37,230 nt of DNA from Candidatus Gastranaerophilales bacterium (GTDB lineage: Bacteria > Cyanobacteriota > Vampirovibrionia > Gastranaerophilales > JANQFW01): assembly GCA_028282645.1 (NCBI GenBank), contig JANQHM010000036.1, positions 1 to 37,230 of the forward strand. The letters run 5' to 3'. A program made the translations under genes and the position numbers. Positions 28,134 through 37,076 of the stretch are shown here, one piece after another. Position 1 is the stretch's first letter. Each line of letters begins with the position of its first letter. Under the pieces are notes generated by a model. It saw nothing but the letters and a program-made list of their open reading frames with translations, did not search any database and was not told where the DNA came from.

Positions 28134-28976
28134 TTAGTCTTTTTTTAAAGATAATGTAATATTATATATGTCTTTTTTTGATAGAGGCTTTAAGGTTGAT
28201 AAGATTTTACTTATTTCTTTTGTGGAAAATCCTTGTTTTTGCAAGGATTTTATGTCTTTTATAGTTTGGATGTTCAAAATATTATCATTATTATTACTAA
28301 TTGCGTGAATAATAACAGTGATTTCTCCTTTGGGTGGTTTATTTTTATAATAGTCAATTAGTTCTTGAACTTTACCTGTTTTGAACTCTTCATAAATCTT
28401 AGTTAATTCTCTTGTAACAGTAACTTTACAATTACCTATAAAATTGTGAATATCTTCTAAAGATTTGACCAAGCGGTTAGGTGATTCATAAAAAATAATA
28501 TTTATATCTTTATATTTATTTAATATATTCTCTTTTTCTGTATTTGATTTAGGTAAAAAACCTATAAAAATAAATAATAAAGAATTATCTAAATAAGTAG
28601 CTGATAAAGCTGTAATTAAAGCACAAGCACCGGGCAGCGGAACTACCTTGATATTATCTTGATATGTTTGTTTTAACAGTTCGGCTCCGGGATCACTAAT
28701 TAAAGGGGTACCTGCATCAGAGACTAAAGCTATATCACTTCCTTGATTGAGCAATTCAATTATTTTATTGGATTTTTGTCTTTCATTAAATTTATGATAA
28801 CTAAATAATTTGGTTGATATATTGTAATGATTTAGCAGTTTTTGTGTAACTCTTGTATCTTCGCAGGCTATATAATCAACTTGCTTTAAAGTATTTAGTA
28901 CTCTGAGAGTTATATCTTCCAGATTGCCCAGAGGAGTTGGGCAAATATATAATATGCCTTTTTCCTTATTTGTTTT
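28134..28976 (-). CDS. rsmI: 16S rRNA (cytidine1402-2'-O)-methyltransferase
   Basis: GILYICPTPLGNLEDITLRVLNTLKQVDYIACEDTRVTQKLLNHY, ALVSDAGTPLISDPGAELL, VPLPGACALITALS. Start chosen at MKTNKEK. Confidence 0.94.
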   Translation of the reverse strand, partial: KTNKEKGILYICPTPLGNLEDITLRVLNTLKQVDYIACEDTRVTQKLLNHYNISTKLFSYHKFNERQKSNKIIELLNQGSDIALVSDAGTPLISDPGAELLKQTYQDNIKVVPLPGACALITALSATYLDNSLLFIFIGFLPKSNTEKENILNKYKDINIIFYESPNRLVKSLEDIHNFIGNCKVTVTRELTKIYEEFKTGKVQELIDYYKNKPPKGEITVIIHAISNNNDNILNIQTIKDIKSLQKQGFSTKEISKILSTLKPLSKKDIYNITLSLKKD

Positions 28977-29358
28977 CATTGCAGTCCTTACAAATTCCGA
29001 AAAGCTCAAAAATGTGATAATTTACAATGTAGCCATCGCCAAGCTCTTTTCTTACCAGTTCATAGGGGCAAAAGTCTATTACTTTTTTTGTATTACATAC
29101 CTTGCAAACAAAGTGGTGATGATGTTTTTCTTCTGTGTTTAAACGATATCTGCTGATACCATCATTAAATACAACTGGCACCAACAGAAAATTTTCTTCC
29201 AATAGCTTTAAAGCCCTATAAATACTTGTTAAACCAACTTTTTTATCAGCATTTTTATTTATATGTTCATAAATTTCTTCTGCGGATGCATTGGTTAAGT
29301 CTTTTAATATACCAAGAACCTTTTCAGCTGATTTTGTTAATTTTTTTGTTTTTTCCAT
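28966..29358 (-). CDS. Fur-family metal-responsive transcriptional regulator (Fur/Zur/PerR type)
   Basis: VGLTSIYRALKLLEENFLL, HHHHFVCKVCNTKKVIDFCP, C-terminal CKDC. Confidence 0.92.
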   Translation of the reverse strand: MEKTKKLTKSAEKVLGILKDLTNASAEEIYEHINKNADKKVGLTSIYRALKLLEENFLLVPVVFNDGISRYRLNTEEKHHHHFVCKVCNTKKVIDFCPYELVRKELGDGYIVNYHIFELFGICKDCNENK

Positions 29359-29460
29359 ATTCTATTAAATTCTAAAATATTCTTTACATTTAATTTAGAT
29401 TTTTATTTAATTATTATACAAAAAAAATTAAATATAATTTACTCGGATTAAGAGGAGTAT

Positions 29461-29983
29461 ATACAAAAAATTAAAAAAAATATTTCAAAGCTGTTAACAG
29501 TAGGCTTTGCCTGTAGCTGTTTTATGTTTTTTAGTACATCAGGTTCAGCATTTGCAGAGAATGTTGAAATATCAAAAGATCAGTTAAATAGCCTGATAAA
29601 TACTATAAATACTTTGCAAAGCCAATTAAATAAAATGCAAAACAAAATTGATAAAATTGAAAGCCGTTATGAAAAAAAAGTAAATCAGCTGCAAGGAAAT
29701 ATTAGGTCCTTTATATCTTTAGGCGTTATTATACCTTTATTCGATAAAAATAGCCGGTATTTTGGTGATTTTTTCTTACCTGATAATACCGGCTATCTCA
29801 TCACTTATTGTTAGTAGAAATTATTTTTATTTAATTTCTATAGCAACTGCTATTTCTATCTTTGCAAGCTGTGGCGGACTTTTTATTTCTTATAATTATG
29901 ACCTGCCAGTGGGTGCATCTATTATAGTCAGTTTGGGCATGATTTTTTTAGTATTATTAATTATAAGAAGTTTTAAAAGGTAA
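29461..29983 (+). pseudogene. Composite remnant: signal peptide/coiled-coil N-terminus joined out of frame to the C-terminal end of a ZnuB/TroC-type (ABC-3) metal permease
   Basis: In-frame from ATA 29461: QKIKKNISKLLTVGFACSCFMFFSTSGSAFAENVEIS... coiled coil; second frame from ~29723: ALLYLYSIKIAGILVIFSYLIIPAISSLIVSRNYFYLISIATAISIFASCGGLFISYNYDLPVGASIIVSLGMIFLVLLIIRSFKR, with a TAG just upstream. Confidence 0.72.
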
Positions 29984-30130
29984 CTGCTATTTAAAAACAT
30001 TAACTTTTGTGTTAAAATTCTTAAATAAATATCAATTTTTTGAATTTAGTGCTTTAATACATATATTAAGAAGTGTTATTTGTAAGTAAGTGATAATATC
30101 TCACTTAACAAGAAGAATATCCAGGAGGGA

Positions 30131-30631
30131 ATGATGGTATCAGTGATATCCAATAAAATTGTAGGTGCAAAAAGTCAAACAGTATTTAATCAAAAACAAA
30201 ATAGCCAACCTTTAAGATTTACCGGAAAAAAAGACAGTGAATATATAAATCCTGTGAGTAGAAAAACTGAAAAAACATTGGCTGCCGCAGGCGCTGCTGT
30301 ATTTAGTACTGTTGTTGGTACTATTTCCGGTTTTGTAGCCAACCATGTGGCTAAAGAACAAGGTTCCAAACATTCAGGAAAATGGGGTGCCGCAGTCGGT
30401 ATTGGCGTAGGTCTGTCATCTGCTGCTATTACAATGGCTTCTGCTATTTATAATGCAGGTGTTAACAGTTTTGTCAGGCAGAAAGGTATGGATGTTTTCT
30501 CCAGAGAGAAATCAGTTGAAACCGGTATATCTGAACAAATTGATAAAGAGCCTGACTTTGATACCAAACTTGATGGCTATGTTAAATATAAGATTGGTAA
30601 AAATGGCAAGGCTCTTATGATTACCTCTTAA
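30131..30631 (+). CDS. Hypothetical protein with FTGKK N-terminal motif and glycine-rich TM hairpin (tandem paralogue 1)
   Basis: RFTGKKDSEYINPV ... GAAVFSTVVGTISGFVANHV ... GMDVFSREKSVETGISEQIDK; upstream ggaggg. Confidence 0.75.
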   Translation: MMVSVISNKIVGAKSQTVFNQKQNSQPLRFTGKKDSEYINPVSRKTEKTLAAAGAAVFSTVVGTISGFVANHVAKEQGSKHSGKWGAAVGIGVGLSSAAITMASAIYNAGVNSFVRQKGMDVFSREKSVETGISEQIDKEPDFDTKLDGYVKYKIGKNGKALMITS

Positions 30632-30675
30632 ATTATTGCTAATGTTAATATATACAAGGATGATGTTGGATTTTT

Positions 30676-31230
30676 ATGTCTATAATCTGTGCTCAAAAAC
30701 CATATATTAGTAAAGCTTATCCTAAACAAACTGTTCAACGTTCTTTTACGGGTAAAAAAGAAAATACGTCTACTAAATCAAAAGAAAAAGAATATCAAAA
30801 TCCTGTAAATAAGGTTGGAGAGTATTTTAATGCGATATCTAAAAGTATTTACAGAGCTGCGGGCATAAGTTTTAAAACTTTTATATACGCATTGGCCAGT
30901 GGAGCTGGTAAAGATGATGATAATCCTGTATTACAGGCTGCAACGATTGGTTTGGTCGTTGGTGCCGCTACTTTTGTGTTTACACTACCTTACAATATTT
31001 ATAAGGCTAATATTGATTTCTTTAGGCGCAAAAAGGAAATGGATGTTTTTGTAAGAGAAAACGCAGCTGAACAGGAATTATATGAGCAAATAGATAAAAA
31101 AGTTAAGAATGGTGACAAGAATCAGCAAGAAAATTATATGAAGGTTCGTATGGCCAGATCTGAGCCAGCAGCCAGCTTAAAACAAAACACAGCTCTCGAC
31201 CAATTTACAAGAGGCTTTTTCCTAACTTGA
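30676..31230 (+). CDS. Hypothetical protein with FTGKK N-terminal motif (tandem paralogue 2)
   Basis: RSFTGKKEN...KEYQNPVNK ... IYKANIDFFRRKKEMDVFVRENAAEQELYEQIDKK parallels the 30131 product. Confidence 0.75.
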   Translation: MSIICAQKPYISKAYPKQTVQRSFTGKKENTSTKSKEKEYQNPVNKVGEYFNAISKSIYRAAGISFKTFIYALASGAGKDDDNPVLQAATIGLVVGAATFVFTLPYNIYKANIDFFRRKKEMDVFVRENAAEQELYEQIDKKVKNGDKNQQENYMKVRMARSEPAASLKQNTALDQFTRGFFLT

Positions 31231-31292
31231 TAATATAAAAAAGATATTAAGATATTATCCCATGATTTTGTCGCAGGTTTGACAAAAAAATA

Positions 31293-31363
31293 AGAAGCTG
31301 TCTTGTTAAAGCTTGCATCACCTTGCCAAGCAAGCCGCTTCAGCTTTAACAGCGCAGTCCGTA
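31293..31363 (+). repeat. Dispersed repeat family B, copy 3 (left half only)
   Basis: AGAAGCTGTCTTGTTAAAGCTTGCATCACCTTGCCAAGCAAGCCGCTTCAGCTTTAACAGCGCAGTCCGTA; right end absent. Confidence 0.9.
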
Positions 31364-31376
31364 TAAGAAAAAATCG

Positions 31377-31411
31377 CTAAAACCATGATGAACACATGGT
31401 TTTAGTTTTTT
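31377..31411 (+). terminator. Rho-independent terminator
   Basis: CTAAAACCATG-atgaaca-CATGGTTTTAG perfect 11-bp stem followed by TTTTTT. Confidence 0.85.
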
Positions 31412-31889
31412 AGACGTTTTTAATGAGTGCTACGTTTAATAATAAACCCAATAGTTCGAGGATGGGCAAACTATTTTCTAGTACCGCATAGCAGAAATTT
31501 TGTATCAAAAAAAATAGTATCAGATAACAATAATTCTTTTAATTCAGTATATAATACCAAAAGAAAAAGTTAGCATTGATAAATTTTCTAAATTATTTCT
31601 AAAAATTTATCAATTCTTTTTTTTAGGTAGCTTTATTAACATGTAATTTTATTTTTTATATTATATAAAGAAATTTTATCTTTTAACAAAAATCATTTAT
31701 ACTAGCTACAGAAAGGATTAATCTTAAATTAAAATAAAGATTAGTATATAATTTTTAAACGAATATCCTTATTGAGGATAATTGAAAAATACTGTACTTG
31801 AAGTAATTTTAAGAATAAAATATTCTAAAACATATTATTACTTCATTTATTGGTGATATAATAAAACAATTTAGTTAGGTTGCTAAGGA

Positions 31890-33596
31890 ATGAATAAGAA
31901 TAAAAAATATCTTACACTTTTATTATATATCTTTTTAGCAGCAGGTGTAACTTCAGCACCTGTAAATTCTGTTACGGTTAAACCTGTAAATACTCAGTAT
32001 TCCAATAATTTATTAGGAATAAAACTGCAAAAGTCAAAATACGGCAACATAAATGTAAATGTTATAACAACAAAGCCTTATAAAATAAAGCTATTACCCA
32101 TACAACGCGGTATCAATGAATATTTGATATTTTTGCCGGAAACATTTCACTCAATCACTTCTAGGCCTGATTTCAGCAGATTTAAAAATATTAAAGATAT
32201 AGAAGTAAAACTGGTTCCTAATTTGGATACCAATTCAAATACCGGTTATACTAAAATAAGTATAAAAACAACTTCCTCAGATCAATTAGTTAATGTTATT
32301 AACACCGTTGCAGAACCAACTAACACTATTGACCTTGACTTAGAAAGACTTTTGGCATCTCAAAAAAAAGTTGTTAAACCTGATAAAAAAATATCAATAA
32401 AAAGTAGACCAACCTCAAGAAAAATAAAAAAACAAGCTAAAAAATACATAAAACCAACTATCAAAAGAAAAACACCTATAACAAGCAAGCCAAAAACTTT
32501 AAAGAAAATAACAAAAAATGATTTACCACCGCAAAAATCAGTTAAAGCGGTTAATAAACCGGTTAAAACAAGCAAAGTTTATAATAAAAAATTGTCTAAG
32601 CGTAAATTAACAACGGTTTCTAATAAAGAGCCGCTAGTAAGACTTGCCAAAATTGATGAAAACAAATTAAAGACTAAAAAAGACAAAAAAAAGTTTAGTG
32701 TAGATAATTTAGTAAAGGTAAACCACATAAACATAGACTTTGCTTCCATTCAAAATAAAGTATCTAAGTATTTAAATTTTAAGAAAATAAGTGAACACTT
32801 CAAGATGAAATATTTATTCTTAATTATTGCAATTTTAGCTCTGTTTGAAGTAATTAAATACATCATAAGGCAACTTAAAATAGATGCAGACAAAGAATTT
32901 GACAAAACAAAACAAGCTAATAAAATTATTAATAAATCTAAAAACATTTATAACAATCAAAATAATCAACAATTAACAAGCAACAAAAAACAATCAAAAT
33001 CTACTAATATTAATAACGATATTCAAATTGACGATTTTATAGATACGGTTTCTAATAAAAAATCAGGATATTTCACCAGCCCAATAACTTCTACTCAATC
33101 GGAAGCTCAGGATAAAGAATTTAAAATATTAAATAAATTCAATAAAGAAACACCTGAAATATCATTTAAGTCTGTATCAGAAAAACTTTTTGCAGATAGT
33201 TTTAATCAATTAGGATTAAATAATCCTTCAGCAAGAAGACCCTCCAGATCTGCAATGACAATGCAGAATAATAGGATAAGGCCAACGCTTAGTATTCCTA
33301 AACCTAAAAGAATAATTAATCCGTTAGATAAGCTAATAGTATTAGATGGCATTAAAATAACAGAACAAAGAGGTCTTTACGTAGTTAAACTGGAAGATAA
33401 AAAAGCTTTGGTAGGAACCATTAACGATCAAGTATTTATACTAAAGACATTTAAACAATCAAATAATCCATTTATAAGCATTAAAAAAACAGCAGGAAAG
33501 CCTTTAAATCAAGATGTTTTCTATATTCAAGTCGGAGATTGGAAAGGTGTTGTTACCTCTAATGCTCAAAAATTTGATTTAGAAATGTCCTTCTAA
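31890..33596 (+). CDS. Hypothetical: signal/AMIN-like extracytoplasmic N-terminus, Lys-rich linker, one internal TM, cytoplasmic tail
   Basis: Signal-like N-terminus; TM MKYLFLIIAILALFEVIKYII; C-terminal beta-rich GLYVVKLEDKKALVGTINDQVFILKTF. Confidence 0.75.
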   Translation: MNKNKKYLTLLLYIFLAAGVTSAPVNSVTVKPVNTQYSNNLLGIKLQKSKYGNINVNVITTKPYKIKLLPIQRGINEYLIFLPETFHSITSRPDFSRFKNIKDIEVKLVPNLDTNSNTGYTKISIKTTSSDQLVNVINTVAEPTNTIDLDLERLLASQKKVVKPDKKISIKSRPTSRKIKKQAKKYIKPTIKRKTPITSKPKTLKKITKNDLPPQKSVKAVNKPVKTSKVYNKKLSKRKLTTVSNKEPLVRLAKIDENKLKTKKDKKKFSVDNLVKVNHINIDFASIQNKVSKYLNFKKISEHFKMKYLFLIIAILALFEVIKYIIRQLKIDADKEFDKTKQANKIINKSKNIYNNQNNQQLTSNKKQSKSTNINNDIQIDDFIDTVSNKKSGYFTSPITSTQSEAQDKEFKILNKFNKETPEISFKSVSEKLFADSFNQLGLNNPSARRPSRSAMTMQNNRIRPTLSIPKPKRIINPLDKLIVLDGIKITEQRGLYVVKLEDKKALVGTINDQVFILKTFKQSNNPFISIKKTAGKPLNQDVFYIQVGDWKGVVTSNAQKFDLEMSF

Positions 33597-33800
33597 AATA
33601 CTTTTTAGATTATTAAATCGTGTAAAAACTAATAGAATAAGCTCTATTTTGAAAAGAGAAATCTGAAATTTAATTAAGTGTCAGTATAACTATTTTCTGA
33701 ATTGTGAAGTGGTAGCGTTAAAAAATGAAATGGTTAATTTTACTTTTTGTAAGCTCATTCTAAAGAATAATTTAAATTTAATTGAGAACCAGAATAAATA
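33596..33800 (-). repeat. Dispersed repeat family A, composite/tandem copy in inverted orientation
   Basis: Reverse complement contains TATTTATTCTGGTTCTCAATTAA...GAATGAGCTTACAAAAAGTAAAATTAACCATTTCATTTTTTAACGCTACCACTTCACAATTCAGAAAATAG then TATACTGACACTTAATTAAATTTCAGATTTCTC...AATAATCTAAAAAGTATTTT. Confidence 0.8.
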
Positions 33801-33822
33801 ATAAAAAAAATATAATTGGAGA

Positions 33823-34836
33823 TTGTATCAGTTGTATAAAATTTTAGGCTTAATTCCGATCAGCATAGCAGGGTCTTTGATTATTAAAGGCCTTGTAAAA
33901 GGCTTAGAACAAAATGGCTGCAATGTTAGAGAATGCCATATAAATAATTTTAATAAGGATACTTTGGCTGAATTTAAGCCTGATTTTGTTATTGGATATG
34001 ATTATGCGCATTTTATGGTGCCATCTGTTGAAAATATTATATATGAGCTTAATATTCCTGTAGTACATTATTTTGCCGATGCACCTCTGTCGAAATTTTC
34101 CCACGGCGGTGATACAAGTCTTTTTAATAAACTTTCAAATTCTAACGGGATTGTGTTTTGCTGGGATAAACATTATTTAAATGATTTTAATAATAATTCT
34201 TTTTATTTGCCTATTGGGATAGATACGGATGCCTATAACTGTGATAGCTTATTATTAGATGATCATGACCTATCAGACAAAATAGTATTTGTTGGCAGAC
34301 CCTTAACTGAAAAAAGGATTAGTTTGTTATGTGAAGTTATTAAAAAATTTTCTGAAAATCTGCTGATTTATAGCTATAAAAGACACTTTGAGAGCAGTTT
34401 GGACTATATCAAGCAAAATAAATTATTAGACTATAAATACTTGAATCATTATGAAAATTGTTATAGAGGCTTTTTAAATAACGAAAAAGAACTTGCAAGT
34501 GTTTACTCTAACGTTGCTATTATACTTAATATAACCGTGGAACAAGGGGTTAGCAGTATAAATTATAGGGTTTTTGAAGCACTTGCCTGCGACGGTTTTT
34601 TAATTAGCGACTATACAAACGATATCGCAGAATATTTTAACAATGGCGAAGATCTAATTTTTTACAGTGATAAAGATGATTTGTTAAATAAGATTTCTTT
34701 TTATCTGAGAAATGAATCGATAAGAAAAAATATATCCCCAAATGCTCAAAATAAATTAATTAAGCATCATACAGTAAGGGAAAGGGCAAAATATTTGATT
34801 GCGACATTGAAAAAATATATTGAATATGATCTTTAA
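33823..34836 (+). CDS. CgeB-like glycosyltransferase family protein
   Basis: VFVGRPLTEKRISLLCEVI; SINYRVFEALACDGFLISDYTNDIAEYFNNGEDLIFYSDKDDLLNKISFYL. True start may be TTG 33832. Confidence 0.75.
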   Translation: MYQLYKILGLIPISIAGSLIIKGLVKGLEQNGCNVRECHINNFNKDTLAEFKPDFVIGYDYAHFMVPSVENIIYELNIPVVHYFADAPLSKFSHGGDTSLFNKLSNSNGIVFCWDKHYLNDFNNNSFYLPIGIDTDAYNCDSLLLDDHDLSDKIVFVGRPLTEKRISLLCEVIKKFSENLLIYSYKRHFESSLDYIKQNKLLDYKYLNHYENCYRGFLNNEKELASVYSNVAIILNITVEQGVSSINYRVFEALACDGFLISDYTNDIAEYFNNGEDLIFYSDKDDLLNKISFYLRNESIRKNISPNAQNKLIKHHTVRERAKYLIATLKKYIEYDL

Positions 34837-34897
34837 TTTATTTAAGATACTAACAGTAGTTGGATTTATTTGGTGAAATTGCCCCAAAAAAATTTAA

Positions 34898-36100
34898 ATG
34901 GAGAAATTTATGCAAACTAAAGTAAATATTGTACCGTCTAAAAAATTACAGGATATGCCTACATATATATTTGCAGAACTAGATGAATGGAAAGATGAGG
35001 CAAGAAAACAGGGTGTTAATCTTATTGATTTAGGCATGGGGAATCCTGACGGGGCAACTCCTCAACCGATAGTTGACGCGGCTATAGAAAGTATTCAAAA
35101 ACCACAAAATCATGGCTATCCTTGCTTTAAAGGAAAAAAACAGTTTAGAGAAGCTATAGCTGAATTCTTAAAAGAAAAGTTTCATATTGATATTAATCCT
35201 GAAAATGAAATACAAACTCTATTAGGTGCCAAAGAAGGCTTGGCCCACCTGGCTATGGCATATACAAATCCCGGTGATATCAACATTGTACCGGATCCTT
35301 ATTATCCCGTTCACTCAAGAGGAACATGGATATCCAGTGCGGATGTTTATCATTTGCCTTTAAAGCTGGAAAACGATTTTTTACCGGACTTAAATGCTAT
35401 ACCTGAAGAAGTAGCTAAAAAGGCAAAAATTTTTTTTGTAAATTATCCTAATAATCCTACTGCTGCAGTTGCAACAAGAGAATTTTATGAAGAGCTTGTT
35501 GATTATTGTATTAAATATAATATTTTGCTTTGTAGTGACCTGGCGTACTCTGAAATTTGTTTTGACGGTTACAAGCCTTTAAGTATTTTTGAAATATCCA
35601 GGGCAAAAGAAGTTGCTATAGAATTTCATACATTTTCCAAAACTTACAACATGGCAGGCTGGAGAATCGGCTATGCCGTGGGCAATAAGGAATTTATCAG
35701 AACGCTTTGTGCGATGAAGACTAATATTGATTACGGCACCTGCTCTATTATGCAAGATGCGGGAATTGTTGCAATTAAAGAGGGTAAGCCTTATGTAAAG
35801 CAAATTGTCAATAACTACCAGCAACGACGCGATTTTATGATAGAAGGCCTGAACAAGCTGAGTTGGAATCTTGATAAAACCAGGGCCACTATGTATCTTT
35901 GGATACCGGTTCCGGGCGATTATGATTCTAAGGCTTTCTGTAAGATGGTTTTGGATAAGACAGGCGTTGTTTTGACTCCCGGTATTGCTTTTGGTAAGTA
36001 TAGCGACAAGTACTTCAGGTTATCTTTAGTTGCGCCTGATGAAAAACTGAAAGAAGCTCTTGAGCGCTTTGAGAAAGCAGGCATTAGATACTATAAATAA
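34898..36100 (+). CDS. Class I/II PLP aminotransferase (LL-diaminopimelate/alanine-type)
   Basis: LIDLGMGNPDGATPQPIVDAAIE, FFVNYPNNPTAAVATREFYEELVDYC, HTFSKTYNMAGWRIGYAVGN, RLSLVAPDEKLKEALERF. Confidence 0.92.
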   Translation: MEKFMQTKVNIVPSKKLQDMPTYIFAELDEWKDEARKQGVNLIDLGMGNPDGATPQPIVDAAIESIQKPQNHGYPCFKGKKQFREAIAEFLKEKFHIDINPENEIQTLLGAKEGLAHLAMAYTNPGDINIVPDPYYPVHSRGTWISSADVYHLPLKLENDFLPDLNAIPEEVAKKAKIFFVNYPNNPTAAVATREFYEELVDYCIKYNILLCSDLAYSEICFDGYKPLSIFEISRAKEVAIEFHTFSKTYNMAGWRIGYAVGNKEFIRTLCAMKTNIDYGTCSIMQDAGIVAIKEGKPYVKQIVNNYQQRRDFMIEGLNKLSWNLDKTRATMYLWIPVPGDYDSKAFCKMVLDKTGVVLTPGIAFGKYSDKYFRLSLVAPDEKLKEALERFEKAGIRYYK

Positions 36101-36234
36101 TTTTTTTTAAATTATATTATTTTTTATACGTTGAACTATATATTTGCTATTTTTGTCAATTTATTTATTATTTTGTTTTTATTATATAGGGGTAGATAAA
36201 TATAAGTAAGTTAAGTAAGTTGGTTGATTGTTAG

Positions 36235-37023
36235 ATGATAATTTCAAGTTTAAAAAATGATAATATAAGCAAAAAAGTATCTGATAAAAACTATAATAAT
36301 TACTTTACAGCATTTACGGGTAATAATGATAATACTTTTCAAGCTTTTAGCACTATCTATAGTAAGGGAATTAAAAATTATGCCGTTCAACAAATAATTA
36401 AAACCCCGACATTAACCGGCAATACATTAAATGATGCAATGAATGAACTGGAAAAAATTCACTTCTCGCAGAATGACATAAAATACATGCAAAGTCTTGG
36501 AGTAGATGTAAAATTCAATAATGGAAAAGAAATAGCAGACTTTATAAAAAAGAATAAAATCAAAGTAGAATTTGACAAAATGGGCAGCAAAGCCGCACAT
36601 GCCCAGTGGGTCAAGGCCAATAACAAAATAACAATTAACCATAAATATAAAAATACAACAAATCCGCTGCTAATTGTAGCCATAAGTGAGGCAATATGCC
36701 ACGAAGGAGGCCATGCCAAAGATGGTGATGATATATCATCAATAAAAGAGGAATTTGACTGCCTTGCACTTAATACACTGGCAAACAGATATCACCAGCG
36801 TGCTTATCCAAATTTATTCAAAGAAAACAGCGAAGCAGATATCTTAAAGAACGGTGTAAATTTATACACAGAATTATTTTTTGCCCCGGATCAAAACAAA
36901 GAAAGATTGGTTAATAGAATTATAAACAAATACGGTGATCTCCCGTTAACAAGCCCAAATCATGATCAAATAACAGACTCTGCTGTTCTTTATAGGTTAA
37001 TAAGAAAGAAGCGGTCTAATTAA
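36235..37023 (+). CDS. Putative metalloprotease-like protein (HEGGH motif) with N-terminal FTGN motif
   Basis: AFTGNNDN near N-terminus; LLIVAISEAICHEGGHAKDGDDISSIKEEFDCLALNTLANRYHQ contains HExxH. Confidence 0.65.
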   Translation: MIISSLKNDNISKKVSDKNYNNYFTAFTGNNDNTFQAFSTIYSKGIKNYAVQQIIKTPTLTGNTLNDAMNELEKIHFSQNDIKYMQSLGVDVKFNNGKEIADFIKKNKIKVEFDKMGSKAAHAQWVKANNKITINHKYKNTTNPLLIVAISEAICHEGGHAKDGDDISSIKEEFDCLALNTLANRYHQRAYPNLFKENSEADILKNGVNLYTELFFAPDQNKERLVNRIINKYGDLPLTSPNHDQITDSAVLYRLIRKKRSN

Positions 37024-37076
37024 AAAAATAAGTAACAAAGATAAAATATTTACTCCTAAAATATTCAGTTAATAAA

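Noticed and set aside
36202-36222. AAGTAAGTTAAGTAAGTT direct repeat upstream of the HEGGH gene, considered as a binding site or CRISPR-like repeat
   Set aside because: Only two short AT-rich units with no spacers; not enough to support a function.
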